From contig NZ_CP053985.1 of assembly GCF_013267355.1 (NCBI RefSeq), positions 2,294,001 to 2,358,000 of the forward strand: a stretch of DNA of 64,000 nt, read 5' to 3'. The notes beneath the pieces were generated by a model, which worked only from the letters and a program-made list of their open reading frames with translations, did not search any database and was not told where the DNA came from. The translations under genes were made by a program, and so were the position numbers. Each line of letters starts with the position of its first letter. The first letter of the stretch is position 1. This stretch comes from Achromobacter pestifer. Lineage in GTDB: Bacteria > Pseudomonadota > Gammaproteobacteria > Burkholderiales > Burkholderiaceae_B. This document shows, in pieces, positions 37,466 through 45,933 of the stretch.

Positions 37466-38362
37466 TCAGACCGCCAGCCTCAGGTGCCGGATCTGGATGA
37501 CGGGCGCCAGGGGCCGATCAGCATCCGGCGTGTCTTGCTGGCGCAACGCGGCGCGCAGCACGCGGGCCTCCAGCGCGGCGAACGCGGCCGAGCCGCGCAC
37601 GCGCGAGCGCGCGAGGTCGACACGCTCATCCAGCACCACGCCGCCCTCGTCCAGCACCAGGATGCGGTCCGCCACCGCCACGGCCTCGGCCACGTCGTGG
37701 GTTGCCAGCACGGCGGTAAAGCCCTGCTGGCGCCAAAGGCCTTCCAGCAGTTGCTGCGCCTCGAGGCGGCTCAATGCGTCCAGCTCCTTGAACGGTTCGT
37801 CCAGCAACAACAAGCCGGGACGGCGCGCCAGGGCCCGCGCCAGCGCCACGCGCTGGCGTTGCGGCGCGGAAAGCTGCGCGGGCCAATCGTCGCCGTGGCC
37901 GTCCAGGCCCGCCAGCCGCAAGGCTTGCGCGGCCTGCGCCGTGCCCGGCAGGCCCAGGGCCACGTTGTGCAGCACGGTCTTCCAGGGCAAGAGGCGCGCG
38001 TCCGGCTGCAACAGGCGCACGCGGCTGTCGGGCGCCCAGCTGGGAAAGTTGTCGAACAGCAGCGGCGAGCGGTTGGGCGCGCCGCCCTGCTCGTCGCTGG
38101 GCGCCAACTGGCCGGCCAGCAGATGCAGCAAGGTGCTCTTGCCGCTGCCTGCGCGCCCAACCACCGCCACGAATTCCCCGGCCGCAATCTCCAGGTCCAA
38201 CGCCTGCAGCGCAATGCGGTCGCCATGGCGCTTGGCGAGCTTGCGCAAGGTCACGCGCAGCGCGGCTTGGGGTTCGGCGTCGGGCGCATCATCGGGCTCG
38301 GTCCGCCCGCGCACCTCCAGGTGCTGCAACAGTTCGAACTCATTGGGATTGATGAACATCAT
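37466..38362 (-). CDS. ssuB: SsuB-like ABC transporter ATPase with altered signature motif
   Basis: A 298-residue ATPase of the sulfonate/nitrate importer type. Walker A is GRAGSGKSTLL, the Q-loop region LQPDARLLPWKT, Walker B LLLLDEPFKELD and the H-loop ATHD. The signature reads QLSAPQRQRVALARAL instead of LSGGQRQR, so the two Gly residues that contact ATP across the dimer are replaced by Ala-Pro. A 35-residue N-terminal extension (NEFELLQHLEVRGRTE...) is also unusual. Together with a truncated permease upstream this suggests a transporter that has lost or changed function. Confidence 0.85.
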   Translation of the reverse strand: MMFINPNEFELLQHLEVRGRTEPDDAPDAEPQAALRVTLRKLAKRHGDRIALQALDLEIAAGEFVAVVGRAGSGKSTLLHLLAGQLAPSDEQGGAPNRSPLLFDNFPSWAPDSRVRLLQPDARLLPWKTVLHNVALGLPGTAQAAQALRLAGLDGHGDDWPAQLSAPQRQRVALARALARRPGLLLLDEPFKELDALSRLEAQQLLEGLWRQQGFTAVLATHDVAEAVAVADRILVLDEGGVVLDERVDLARSRVRGSAAFAALEARVLRAALRQQDTPDADRPLAPVIQIRHLRLAV

Positions 38363-38850
38363 CGCGGCCTCCAGCGCAGCAGCCAGCGCTCCAGCGCGCT
38401 TACCAGCGCCCCCGAGCCCAGGCTGAGAACCGCGTAGAGCGCGATCGCCAGCAACAGCGTCGTCACGCCCGGCGGGCCGCTGTCCCGCAGCTGCGGAATG
38501 CCCAGGCCCGCCGGCGTCGCGAACAGCGCCAATGCAATCAGGGTCAGCCATAGAAGTCCCAGCCCCTGCCTCAGGCCCGTCAGGATGAACGGCAACGCGC
38601 CCGGCAGGAGCACGTGCCGATAAAGAGACCAGCCGTTCAGATCATGGGACCGGCCAGTCTCGACCAATGCCGGATCCGCCGCGCGTATGCCGCGCACCGT
38701 CTGGTACAGGAGCGGCGCAAGCAGGCTCAGCGCTGGCAGTGCCTGCCTGGCCGTCTCGCTGCCGCCCAGCCACAGCGCCGCGAGCAGCGCGCCTCCCAGC
38801 CAGCGCAGGGCCGGCGTGTCGGGAGCGGCGTAGGCGTGGGCGCGGCGCAT
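38359..38850 (-). CDS. ssuC: SsuC-like ABC permease, N-terminally truncated
   Basis: A 163-residue protein matching only the last 60% of SsuC (normally about 260 residues). Similarity begins at the TPALRWLGGALLAALWLGG segment. The coupling EAA-like loop (TGRSHDLNGWSLYRHVLLPGALPFILTGLR) and the last helices are present. The first two transmembrane helices are missing, and the frame is closed upstream by the ssuE stop in the same frame, only three bases before the ATG. A deletion that removed ssuA, ssuD and the 5' part of ssuC would explain this. It may be a pseudogene. Confidence 0.75.
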   Translation of the reverse strand: MRRAHAYAAPDTPALRWLGGALLAALWLGGSETARQALPALSLLAPLLYQTVRGIRAADPALVETGRSHDLNGWSLYRHVLLPGALPFILTGLRQGLGLLWLTLIALALFATPAGLGIPQLRDSGPPGVTTLLLAIALYAVLSLGSGALVSALERWLLRWRPR

Positions 38851-38853
38851 CGG

Positions 38854-39474
38854 TCAGACGCTGAAGCCGCCCGCTAGCGCGAGCCGGCCCAGATCGTAGG
38901 ATTCATTGAGGACGGCGCCACGGGGCAGGACCTGCTCGGACAGGCGTTCCACCGAATCCTCCAGCCGCTGGCGGACTTCCGGGTCTATTTCGCCCACGCC
39001 GAACTCGTCCACGCGGACCTGCGCATCAGTGGCATAGACGCCCGCCAGGATATGGCGCGCGCCCAGCGCGGACAGCACGGGCTTCAAGCCATACTCCAGC
39101 GCCAACAGGTGCGCCGGACTGCCGCCCGTGGCAATGGGCAGCACCACCTTGCCGGCCAGCGCCTTGGGATCCAGCAGGTCCAGCACCGCCTTCAAGCCGC
39201 CGGAAAAGGACGCCTGGTAGACGGGCGAGGAAATCAGCACCGCATCGGCCGCAGCCACCCGGGCGCGCAGCGCGTTGGCCGCGGCGCCGGCGTAGTTGCC
39301 TTCTATCAGGTCTTCGGCGGGGATGTCGCGCAAACCCAGGTCGCCGACGTTCAAACCCCGCGGCCGCAGGATCCCGGCGGCATGCCGCAGCAGCACCGAG
39401 GAACGGGAACGCTGCGACGGACTGCCCGCGATGGCAAGTACGCGGGCGTGAGCCCAGGGGCGTGGCAATGACAT
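38854..39474 (-). CDS. ssuE: NADPH-dependent FMN reductase SsuE
   Basis: A 206-residue flavodoxin-fold reductase. The FMN-binding motif is VLAIAGSPSQRSRSSVLL at residue 13, then ISSPVYQASFSGGLKAVLDLL and LPIATGGSPAHLLALEYGLKPVL, all typical of SsuE. It supplies FMNH2 to the alkanesulfonate monooxygenase SsuD, but no ssuD gene is present in this window. It starts a leftward unit with the truncated ssuC, ssuB and mop. Its promoter should lie in the AT-rich stretch 39475-39600. Confidence 0.9.
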   Translation of the reverse strand: MSLPRPWAHARVLAIAGSPSQRSRSSVLLRHAAGILRPRGLNVGDLGLRDIPAEDLIEGNYAGAAANALRARVAAADAVLISSPVYQASFSGGLKAVLDLLDPKALAGKVVLPIATGGSPAHLLALEYGLKPVLSALGARHILAGVYATDAQVRVDEFGVGEIDPEVRQRLEDSVERLSEQVLPRGAVLNESYDLGRLALAGGFSV

Positions 39475-39717
39475 GGAAGTTCGTGTCCGGCTGTGGGTTC
39501 AAGGAGTCGAACCGATTCTGTCACTGCCGCGCGGCGCCGAAAAATACTTAGTCGATATGAGGTTATGTTGAAGACCGACTTAGGCTTCTTTTGGAAATAT
39601 GCGGTTCCACGGCCGGCCCGGATCATCCTCCTTATGCAGGACTGGATTGCGCCCTACGGCGAGCCTATACTGGATTGGCGAGTTGCTCCCTATTCCTTTC
39701 CCTAAAGGAGAGGCAAC
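39475..39717. promoter_or_regulatory. Divergent promoter region of ssuE and the stress protein gene
   Basis: This 243-base gap between leftward ssuE and the rightward universal stress gene is AT-rich at 39535-39600 (aaaaatacttagtcgatatgaggttatg). The minus strand reads CATAACCTCATATCG then TATTTTTC, which could be a CysB/Cbl-type region upstream of a sulfur gene, but no firm consensus was found. AAAGGAG precedes the stress gene start. Confidence 0.4.
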
Positions 39718-40155
39718 ATGTATAAGCACCTGCTCGTCGCCGTGGACGGCTCCCTGCTGTCCGAATCGGCTTTCAAGCGCGCTCTTGTTTTCGCCAAGGA
39801 AATGGGAGCCACCATCACGCTCATCCGCGCCATCCCGGAGGACCATCTGCTGGTCTACCAGGCCGAAATGCTGGGCACCACGCAGGCGCAGCATACCGAC
39901 CAGGCGCGCAAGAACGCGCAGACCTATCTGGACAACCTGGAAATGGAAGCGCGCCATGCGCTGGTGCCGTGCAACGCCGTGGTCACGGTCAACGACCACC
40001 CCCACGAGGCCATCGTCGAGGCGGCGCAGAACCAGGGCTGCGACCTGATCATCATGGGCTCGCATGGCCGCCATGGCATGACGGGCTTCCTGCTGGGCAG
40101 CGAAACCCAGCGCGTGCTGGCGCGCACCCGGCTGCCGGTGCTGGTGTACCGCTAG
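39718..40155 (+). CDS. Universal stress protein (UspA family)
   Basis: A 145-residue single Usp domain. It starts MYKHLLVAVDGSLLSESAFKRAL, with the ATP-binding G-x2-G-x9-G-S/T motif in MGSHGRHGMTGFLLGSETQRVL near residue 112. The core is therefore of the nucleotide-binding class. A good AAAGGAGAGG site precedes the ATG. It stands alone between ssuE and the convergent reductase gene. Confidence 0.95.
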   Translation: MYKHLLVAVDGSLLSESAFKRALVFAKEMGATITLIRAIPEDHLLVYQAEMLGTTQAQHTDQARKNAQTYLDNLEMEARHALVPCNAVVTVNDHPHEAIVEAAQNQGCDLIIMGSHGRHGMTGFLLGSETQRVLARTRLPVLVYR

Positions 40156-40173
40156 CCCGGCTGGCGCGGCCGC

Positions 40174-41181
40174 TCAGGCGGCGGCCAGCGCGTGCTGGAA
40201 GGTGAAGCTGTCGGCGTACATGTGGTCCAGGCTGGCGCCGCGCGCGGCCAGCAGGCTCTTGGCTTCGTGGATCATGTCCGGAGCGCCGCAAAGATAGATA
40301 GCGTGTTCCGACAGATCCTGGTGGTCTTCCATGACGGCCTGCTGCACATGGCCGCGGCGGCCCTGCCAGTCCGCTCCCGCGCGCGACAGCACCGGCACGA
40401 AGTTGAATTCGTACAGCCGCCCGGCCCAGCTTTCAATCACGTCGCGCAGGTATAGGTCTGCTTCGGTGCGCATGCCCCAATAAAGCGTGACGGGCGGGCA
40501 GTCTTCGTTGTCCAGCAGCGATTCCAGGATGGCTTTGATGGGCGCGATGCCCGTGCCGGTAGCCATCATGATGAGCGGCCGCCAGTCTTCCTCGTGATAG
40601 CTGAACACCCCCAGCGGCGCCTCGATCTCCACGCCGGCGCCGGCTTGCGCCTGGCCCAGCCACTGATCGGTGTAGCGGCCGCCGGGAATGCGGCGAACGT
40701 GGAAATCCACCAGGTTTCCGGTCGGCGCCGAGGCCATGGAAAAGCTGCGTGTTTCGCCATCGGACAGAACGACGTTCATGTACTGGCCCGGCACATAGTC
40801 CATGCCCGCTTCGGGCAGCGCCAGCGTCAGGTGGATGACGTCGTCGCAATACCGTTCGATGCGGTGGATGGTGGCCGGCAGGCGGCGTGGCTCCGGGAAC
40901 GACTGCCGGCTGCCCGCCACGCTGATGCAAAGGTCGCCCAAGGGGCGGGCCTGGCAGGCCAGCGCATAGCCTTCGGCGGCCTCTTCCGGCGTCAGGGCCA
41001 TGGGGAACTCTTCGTACTCCACGGCGCCGGACTCCAGCTTGATGCGGCAGGTGCCGCAGCCGCCGAAGGTGCACTCGTGCGGCAGCTTCACCGCCGAGCG
41101 CTCGGCGGCCTGCAGCACGGATTCGCCTTCTTCGACCTGGAACGACTGGTCGGTTTGCAGGATATGCACGCGGTATGCCAT
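40174..41181 (-). CDS. 2Fe-2S/FAD/NAD(P)H oxidoreductase (oxygenase-reductase type)
   Basis: A 335-residue electron-transfer flavoprotein. A plant-type 2Fe-2S domain has Cys37, Cys42, Cys45 and Cys76 (HECTFGGCGTCRIKL; ALACQARP). Next is an FAD domain with RSFSMASAP near residue 148, and an NAD(P) domain with MATGTGIAPIKAILESLL near 205 and YLCGAPDMIHEAKSLL near 300. This is the layout of oxygenase reductases and of the CDP-6-deoxyglucoseen reductase family. It is the third gene after the aldehyde dehydrogenase and GlcG-like genes. It probably feeds electrons to the ferredoxins encoded 6 kb away. Confidence 0.92.
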   Translation of the reverse strand: MAYRVHILQTDQSFQVEEGESVLQAAERSAVKLPHECTFGGCGTCRIKLESGAVEYEEFPMALTPEEAAEGYALACQARPLGDLCISVAGSRQSFPEPRRLPATIHRIERYCDDVIHLTLALPEAGMDYVPGQYMNVVLSDGETRSFSMASAPTGNLVDFHVRRIPGGRYTDQWLGQAQAGAGVEIEAPLGVFSYHEEDWRPLIMMATGTGIAPIKAILESLLDNEDCPPVTLYWGMRTEADLYLRDVIESWAGRLYEFNFVPVLSRAGADWQGRRGHVQQAVMEDHQDLSEHAIYLCGAPDMIHEAKSLLAARGASLDHMYADSFTFQHALAAA

Positions 41182-41193
41182 GGCCGGCCTCGC

Positions 41194-41673
41194 TTATTTC
41201 TTGATGTCCGCCTCGACCAGCACTTTCATGCCGCGCGGCTCCAGCAGCGTCGCCAATGCCGCCAGCGCGGCCAGGCCGGCCTTGGTGTCCTGTTCGCCGT
41301 TGCCGCCGCTCAGGCCCACGCCGCCGATCACTTCGTTGTTCACCACGATGGGAAAGCCGCCGACGAACACGGCGAACTTGCCGTCAAAGCTCCACTGGAT
41401 GCCGAAGGCTTCGTTGCCGGGCAGCGCGGGACCGTTGGGCGGAGTGTTGAACAGATGCGTGGAACGCTTGTGCCCGGCCGCCGTGAAAGCCTTGTTCCAG
41501 GCGATCTGCGGGCCGGTGATGCGCGCGCCGTCCATGCGTTCCAACGCGATGGGATAGCCGCCGTCGTCGACGATGCAGATCGTCTCCAGCACGCCGATCT
41601 CTTCGGATTTGGCGATGGCCGCGCGCACCATCACGCGCGCTTCTTCAAGTTCCAGACGATAGACCTGTTTCAT
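41194..41673 (-). CDS. GlcG/HbpS-like protein
   Basis: A 159-residue GlcG/HbpS/PduO-C-type protein: LEEARVMVRAAIAKSEEIGV at the start, CIVDDGGYPIALERMDGA, then GFPIVVNNEVIGGVGLSGGNGEQD near residue 110, the family's Gly-rich signature. Members bind heme or small acids and often accompany alcohol or aldehyde catabolism. It lies between the aldehyde dehydrogenase gene (39 bases upstream) and the reductase gene (12 bases downstream), with AGAGG before its ATG. Its role is unproven. Confidence 0.9.
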   Translation of the reverse strand: MKQVYRLELEEARVMVRAAIAKSEEIGVLETICIVDDGGYPIALERMDGARITGPQIAWNKAFTAAGHKRSTHLFNTPPNGPALPGNEAFGIQWSFDGKFAVFVGGFPIVVNNEVIGGVGLSGGNGEQDTKAGLAALAALATLLEPRGMKVLVEADIKK

Positions 41674-41712
41674 GGGGATGACCTCTTTTGCTTGCGTTTA
41701 GGGACCGCGGCC

Positions 41713-43173
41713 TCAGCCGGCGCGGTAGACAGTCTTGATCTGCGTATAGAACTCCAGCCCCACGCGGCCCGATTCGCGGAACGTGGAAGTGCTGGAATGC
41801 TTGAGTCCGCCGAACGGCGCGTTGATCAGGTTGCCGGTGGTGGTCCGGTTGATCTTGACCGTACCGGCCTGGATGTCGCGGGCGAAACGGTGCGCATAAC
41901 GCGCATCGGTGGTGGCGATGGCGGCCGACAGGCCGTACTCGGTGTCGTTGGCGCGGGCAATGGCATCTTCGTAGCCGTCCACCTCGATCAGCGCGATCAC
42001 CGGGCCGAAAATCTCTTCCCGCGCGATGCGCATCTGCTGCGTGACGTCGGTGAACAGCGCGGGCGACACGTAATAACCGCGCTCGAAACCGGCGCCCGTG
42101 AGGCGGTCGCCGCCGTACAGATGGGTGGCCTCCTGCTTGCCGACCGCCACGTAGCCCAGCACGTTGTCCAGCTGCTTGGCCGTGGCCAGCGGACCCAGAT
42201 CGAAATTGCCATCCAGGCCGTTGCCTATGGTCAGCGTCTTGATGCGGGCCAGCAGCTTGTCGGTGTAGGCCTGGCGCACGCGCTTGTCGACCAGCACCCG
42301 GCTGGTGCCGGTGCAGGCCTGGCCGCTAAGCGAAAAGCCGCCCTTCACCGCCAGGTCGACAGCGCGGTCCAGGTCGGCGTCCGCCAGCACGATCAGCGGA
42401 TTCTTGCCGCCCAGCTCCATCTGCGTGCGGGTGGTCAGTCCGGCGGTCCGGTGTATCTGTTCGCCCGCGGCGGTGGAGCCGGTGAAGGAAATCGCCCGCA
42501 CCGCCCGCGCGCCCGTGATGGCCTCGCCCACGGCGCCGGCCGGGCCGGTCAGAAAATTCAGCACCCCGGCCGGCAGGCCGGCCTGCACGAAGGCCTCGGT
42601 CAGGCGGTAGCCCGACATGGGCGCATCGGACGAGGGCTTGAACACCACCGTGTTGCCGGTAATCAGGGCCGGAGCGATCTTGCGGGCGGGAATGGAAATG
42701 GGAAAGTTCCAGGGGGAGATCACCGTCACCACGCCCAGCGGCTCGCGCTGGCTGTAGACCACCATGTCCGGGTCGTCGTTGGGATAGGTTTCGCCCGTGA
42801 ATGACTGGCCTTCCACGGCGTAGAAGCGGATCGTCTGCGCCGAGCGCAGCACCTCGTCCTTGGCCAGGTTCAGGCTCTTGCCCTCTTCCCGCGTCAGTTC
42901 GCGGGCGATGTCGTTGGCGTGGTCTTCCAGGTACTGGGCCGCGCGGAACAGGATGGCGGCGCGCTTGGAGATCGGCGTATCGCGCCAGCCGGCGAAGGCG
43001 GCCTCGGCGGACGCCACCGCCTGGCGGGCGTCTTCCGCGTCCGACACCTGGAAACGGCCCACGGTGTCGCTGGTATCGGCCGGGTTGATGTTGGGCGCGG
43101 TCTTGCCGGTGCCGCTGGGCACCCAGCTGCCGCCGATGTGGTTCAGGAATGTTTGCTGCGAGAGATCGTCCAC
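41713..43173 (-). CDS. NAD(P)-dependent aldehyde dehydrogenase
   Basis: A 486-residue aldehyde dehydrogenase. The catalytic Cys287 is in SLSGQACTGTSR, the general base Glu263 in MELGGKNPLIVL, the cofactor region FTGSTAAGEQI near residue 240 and PWNFP near 164. The GQACTG context is like that of aromatic and semialdehyde dehydrogenases rather than the AldB type at 10973. It starts a leftward unit with the GlcG-like and reductase genes, behind a GTATAC motif 64 bases upstream. It probably oxidises the aldehyde released by the oxygenase system encoded nearby. Confidence 0.94.
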   Translation of the reverse strand: MDDLSQQTFLNHIGGSWVPSGTGKTAPNINPADTSDTVGRFQVSDAEDARQAVASAEAAFAGWRDTPISKRAAILFRAAQYLEDHANDIARELTREEGKSLNLAKDEVLRSAQTIRFYAVEGQSFTGETYPNDDPDMVVYSQREPLGVVTVISPWNFPISIPARKIAPALITGNTVVFKPSSDAPMSGYRLTEAFVQAGLPAGVLNFLTGPAGAVGEAITGARAVRAISFTGSTAAGEQIHRTAGLTTRTQMELGGKNPLIVLADADLDRAVDLAVKGGFSLSGQACTGTSRVLVDKRVRQAYTDKLLARIKTLTIGNGLDGNFDLGPLATAKQLDNVLGYVAVGKQEATHLYGGDRLTGAGFERGYYVSPALFTDVTQQMRIAREEIFGPVIALIEVDGYEDAIARANDTEYGLSAAIATTDARYAHRFARDIQAGTVKINRTTTGNLINAPFGGLKHSSTSTFRESGRVGLEFYTQIKTVYRAG

Positions 43174-43236
43174 GGGAACGCTTCCTTAGTCTGCGCCCGG
43201 CTGGCCGCGAGTGCCTGGGCAGGTTGGCTTATGAAC

Positions 43237-43245
43237 ATTGTATAC
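43237..43245. promoter_or_regulatory. GTATAC-centred operator A (aldehyde dehydrogenase unit)
   Basis: ATTGTATAC lies 64 bases upstream of the aldehyde dehydrogenase start, in an AT-rich island (ttgtatactttaatcaatatgg). It shares T-N-GTATAC-N2-W with motifs before three other units at 44.9, 45.1 and 48.6 kb. This is the kind of short palindrome bound by FCD-type GntR regulators, one of which is encoded at 45934. Binding is inferred. Confidence 0.65.
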
Positions 43246-43302
43246 TTTAATCAATATGGATCGATACGTGTAAACCCCTGCTCCGGATCTGGCGTCGCCT
43301 GG

Positions 43303-43326
43303 AAAAAAGGGTCCCCGCGGGGACCC
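43303..43326 (-). terminator. Rho-independent terminator after the permease gene
   Basis: On the minus strand GGGTCCCC-GC-GGGGACCC is a perfect stem followed by six T residues (43308-43303). It lies 24 bases beyond the permease stop at 43350 and separates that gene from the aldehyde dehydrogenase unit, which therefore needs its own promoter. Confidence 0.92.
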
Positions 43327-43349
43327 CAAAGCAGCGCCACAAACAGGTA

Positions 43350-44882
43350 TCAGCTCCAGATCAGCACCGCGCAGATCGTCGAGACGAACAGCGCCAGCAG
43401 CACCGGCAACAGCAGGGCGCGCACCAGCGACAGCACGTTCACCCGCGCGAAGCCCGCCACCGCGATCAGCGAGGACCAGGCGATCAGCGTGCCGCCGCCC
43501 GTCCAGACCGCGCCCATCTGGCCCACCGCCGCCAGCGTCGCCGGGTCCACGCCCACCACCGGGCCCAAAGCGCCGGACAAGGTGCCGGTCAGAGGCAGGC
43601 CAGCAAAGCCGGATCCGTCGATGCCGGTGATCATGCCGACCAGCAGCACGCCGAAGGCCACCAGGAAATGGTTTTCGGGGATCAGGTGCTGGCCGGCGGA
43701 AATCACCTCGAACAACAGGCCAGGCGCCTGCGCTTGGGGCACGCCCAGGATCTGCGCGGCGGTTTCGTTGGCGCCCACGAAGAAGAAGCCCGCGATCGGC
43801 AGCACCGAACCCATGGCCTTGAAGGCGAACACAAAGCCGTCGGTGACGTGCTCCGGACAGACGTCCAGCATCTTGCGCGGGCCTTCCGCGGCCAGGGTCA
43901 CCAGCATCATCACGACAAAGGCCACGCCACCCACCAGCGCCGCCGCATCGCCGCCGCGCAGCGCGGGCAGGGACGGGAACAGGCGCGGCAGCACCATGAC
44001 CGCGATCACCGCCAGAAAGGCCAGCGGCGTCACGACGGCGAAGGTCTTGGACCAGCGCACGCGGCGGCGCTCTTCGTCGCTCAGCGCCGGGCCGCTGGGC
44101 AGGGCGGGGTCCGCGCCCATGGTGCCGCGGGCCAGCTCGGCCTTGTCGAACGAGCCGGACTGCTCGATGCGCGCCAGGCTGCCGTCCTGCGCCCGGGCCT
44201 GCCAGGCGGACAGGAGCCCCGCATCGGCCGGCACGATGTGCTTGCGGATCAGCAGGTAGGCCACCACCAGGGCCACTGCGCCGGTGATCAGCGACAGCAC
44301 CAGCGCGCGGTCCGCGACCACGGCGGCGCTGACCGCCGCCCCCGCCGCCTTGGCGCTGATGCTGGGCGCGACCCCGATCACGTAGTCCGAGGACAGCGCC
44401 ATGCCCTGGCCCGCGATGGCGATGGCCATGGCGCCCGCCAAGGGCGGCAGGCCGGCCGCGATGGCCGCGGGCAGCAGGATGGCGGACACCAGCGGCACCG
44501 CCGGCGTCGGCCAGAAGAACAGCGAGATCACGTAAGTACAGAGGGCGATGATCAGGAAGGACGAATGCCCGCCCCGCATCACGCGGCGAAACGGCTGCAC
44601 CATGCGCACATCCGCCTGCAGAGTCTTCAGCGCATTGAGCAGCGCCGTCATGAAGGTGATCACCAGGAAGATATTGAACAGCTCCTTGGCCGCCACGAAG
44701 CTGGCCGAGAAGATGCCGATCAGCGCGCTGATCGGATTGCCCGTGATGGCCAGCACCACCAGAAAGGTGCCGATGACCGACGGCACCACCACGTTGGCCC
44801 GCAGGATCATCGTCAGGATGATGGCGGCCACGCTGATCAGGTACATCCAGTGAGCAGCGTTGAGCACTACGTCCGCTTGCAT
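43350..44882 (-). CDS. Large integral membrane permease, ion-transporter type
   Basis: A 510-residue protein with about 12 hydrophobic helices in two halves, joined by a polar loop at residues 225-290. Gly-rich hairpin stretches such as TPAVPLVSAILLPAAIAAGL and VGMITGIDGSGFAGLPLTG resemble the ion-transporter/CitMHS/Gnt superfamily of organic-acid carriers. I cannot name the family with certainty. It lies alone on its transcript, between a terminator and a GTATAC motif 45 bases upstream, and is probably the uptake system for the substrate of the surrounding oxygenase regulon. Confidence 0.8.
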   Translation of the reverse strand: MQADVVLNAAHWMYLISVAAIILTMILRANVVVPSVIGTFLVVLAITGNPISALIGIFSASFVAAKELFNIFLVITFMTALLNALKTLQADVRMVQPFRRVMRGGHSSFLIIALCTYVISLFFWPTPAVPLVSAILLPAAIAAGLPPLAGAMAIAIAGQGMALSSDYVIGVAPSISAKAAGAAVSAAVVADRALVLSLITGAVALVVAYLLIRKHIVPADAGLLSAWQARAQDGSLARIEQSGSFDKAELARGTMGADPALPSGPALSDEERRRVRWSKTFAVVTPLAFLAVIAVMVLPRLFPSLPALRGGDAAALVGGVAFVVMMLVTLAAEGPRKMLDVCPEHVTDGFVFAFKAMGSVLPIAGFFFVGANETAAQILGVPQAQAPGLLFEVISAGQHLIPENHFLVAFGVLLVGMITGIDGSGFAGLPLTGTLSGALGPVVGVDPATLAAVGQMGAVWTGGGTLIAWSSLIAVAGFARVNVLSLVRALLLPVLLALFVSTICAVLIWS

Positions 44883-44925
44883 GTGCTATTCCCCTTGTAT
44901 GCGTGGCTGTCGTATCGCCACGTTC

Positions 44926-44933
44926 GGTATACT
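44926..44933. promoter_or_regulatory. GTATAC-centred operator B (permease)
   Basis: GGTATACT lies 45 bases upstream of the permease ATG; the reverse strand reads ATAGTATACCGAA. It fits T-A-GTATAC-C-G-A, in line with the other three motifs. Sequence up to 45078 is AT-rich (tttcgtttgtggtcatacc, then gttttt-type stretches), and this 228-base gap is divergent between the permease and the TauE-type gene. Confidence 0.62.
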
Positions 44934-45078
44934 ATATTTCGTTTGTGGTCATACCAATGAAAATATGCGCCGCCTAGGGAAAGCGATAATTCTGAAAAAC
45001 CCATGAATAGCGCCTAAAAATCAGGGGATTACCCTAGTTTTTGAAGCGGTTCATGGAACTTTGAAAAATGCTGGATAG

Positions 45079-45095
45079 ACTATCGTATACATAGT
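45079..45095. promoter_or_regulatory. Palindromic operator C (TauE-type transporter)
   Basis: ACTATCGTATACATAGT has perfect ACTAT/ATAGT arms around a GTATAC core. It ends 16 bases before the ATG at 45111, so a bound protein would block transcription start or ribosome access. It is the most symmetric of the four GTATAC motifs and the best candidate for the full binding site of the nearby GntR regulator. Confidence 0.7.
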
Positions 45096-45110
45096 AGATA
45101 AATTCCAGGC

Positions 45111-45854
45111 ATGACATCCTCCCTGCCGTATCCCGATCTCCTGCAATACGCCACCATGGCGGCCGTGGTGTTCGGCGCCGCGATCGCGCAGGGCGTGGGC
45201 GGCGTGGGCTTCGCCATGTTCGCCGCGCCGGTGGCGGCCATGTTCTTTCCCCAGTTGGCGCCGGGGCCGCTGCTGACGCTGGGCGGCTTCATTTCGCTCT
45301 TGACCGCGCTGCGCGAACGCGCCGCCATCGACTGGCCTTCGGTGTCCTACGCGCTGGCGGGGCGCGCGGTCGGCACGCTGATCGCCATCTACGCCATGAC
45401 GCGCTTCGCGCCGCAGGCATTGGGGGTGCTGTTCGCCGCGCTGATCCTGGTGGCCGTGGCGCTGAGCGCGGCCGGCCTGCACTTTTCCGCCACGCCCGGG
45501 CGCGTGTCCGGCGCGGGCGTGGCCTCGGGCATCATGGGCACCATGACCTCGGTGGGCGCCCCGCCCATCGCCATCGTGATGCAGCACGCGGCGCCGCCTC
45601 GCCTGCGCGCCACGCTAGGCATGGTGCTGTTCCTGGGATCCATCTTCTCGCTGGCCATGCTGGCATGGGCCAAGCGCTACACGGGCTATCACGCTGGGCT
45701 GGCGCTCAGCCTGGCGCCTTTCCTGCTGGCCGGTTTTGCGGTCTCCAACCGGCTGCGCCACCGCCTGCCCCCGCGCGCGGTGCGCGGCGTGCTGCTGGCG
45801 GTATGCGCCTTGGGCGCGCTGGGCGTGCTGGCCAAGGCTTTTTGGGGACACTGA
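45111..45854 (+). CDS. TauE/SafE-type (TSUP) membrane transporter
   Basis: A 247-residue membrane protein with about eight helices. It has the duplicated TSUP pattern: AAVVFGAAIAQGVGGVGFAM at residue 14 and GVASGIMGTMTSVGAPPIAI near residue 135. TSUP proteins move sulfite, sulfonates or organic acids across the inner membrane. It is divergent from the permease and precedes the GntR gene by about 80 bases. The GTATAC palindrome at 45079 indicates shared control with the oxygenase genes. Confidence 0.92.
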   Translation: MTSSLPYPDLLQYATMAAVVFGAAIAQGVGGVGFAMFAAPVAAMFFPQLAPGPLLTLGGFISLLTALRERAAIDWPSVSYALAGRAVGTLIAIYAMTRFAPQALGVLFAALILVAVALSAAGLHFSATPGRVSGAGVASGIMGTMTSVGAPPIAIVMQHAAPPRLRATLGMVLFLGSIFSLAMLAWAKRYTGYHAGLALSLAPFLLAGFAVSNRLRHRLPPRAVRGVLLAVCALGALGVLAKAFWGH

Positions 45855-45893
45855 TGCGGTACGCCCCCGAAGCCACTCGGCTACACCCGGTAA

Positions 45894-45915
45894 TACAATG
45901 GAGACTGTATCCATT
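45894..45915. promoter_or_regulatory. Overlapping inverted repeats before the GntR gene
   Basis: ATACA (45894-45898) with TGTAT (45906-45910), and AATGGA (45897-45902) with TCCATT (45910-45915), form two nested dyads just before the chosen GntR start. The first resembles a split version of the GTATAC motif. They may serve autoregulation. An upstream ATG at 45898 lies inside this element. Confidence 0.45.
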
Positions 45916-45933
45916 AAGCCAAACCTGCTCGCC

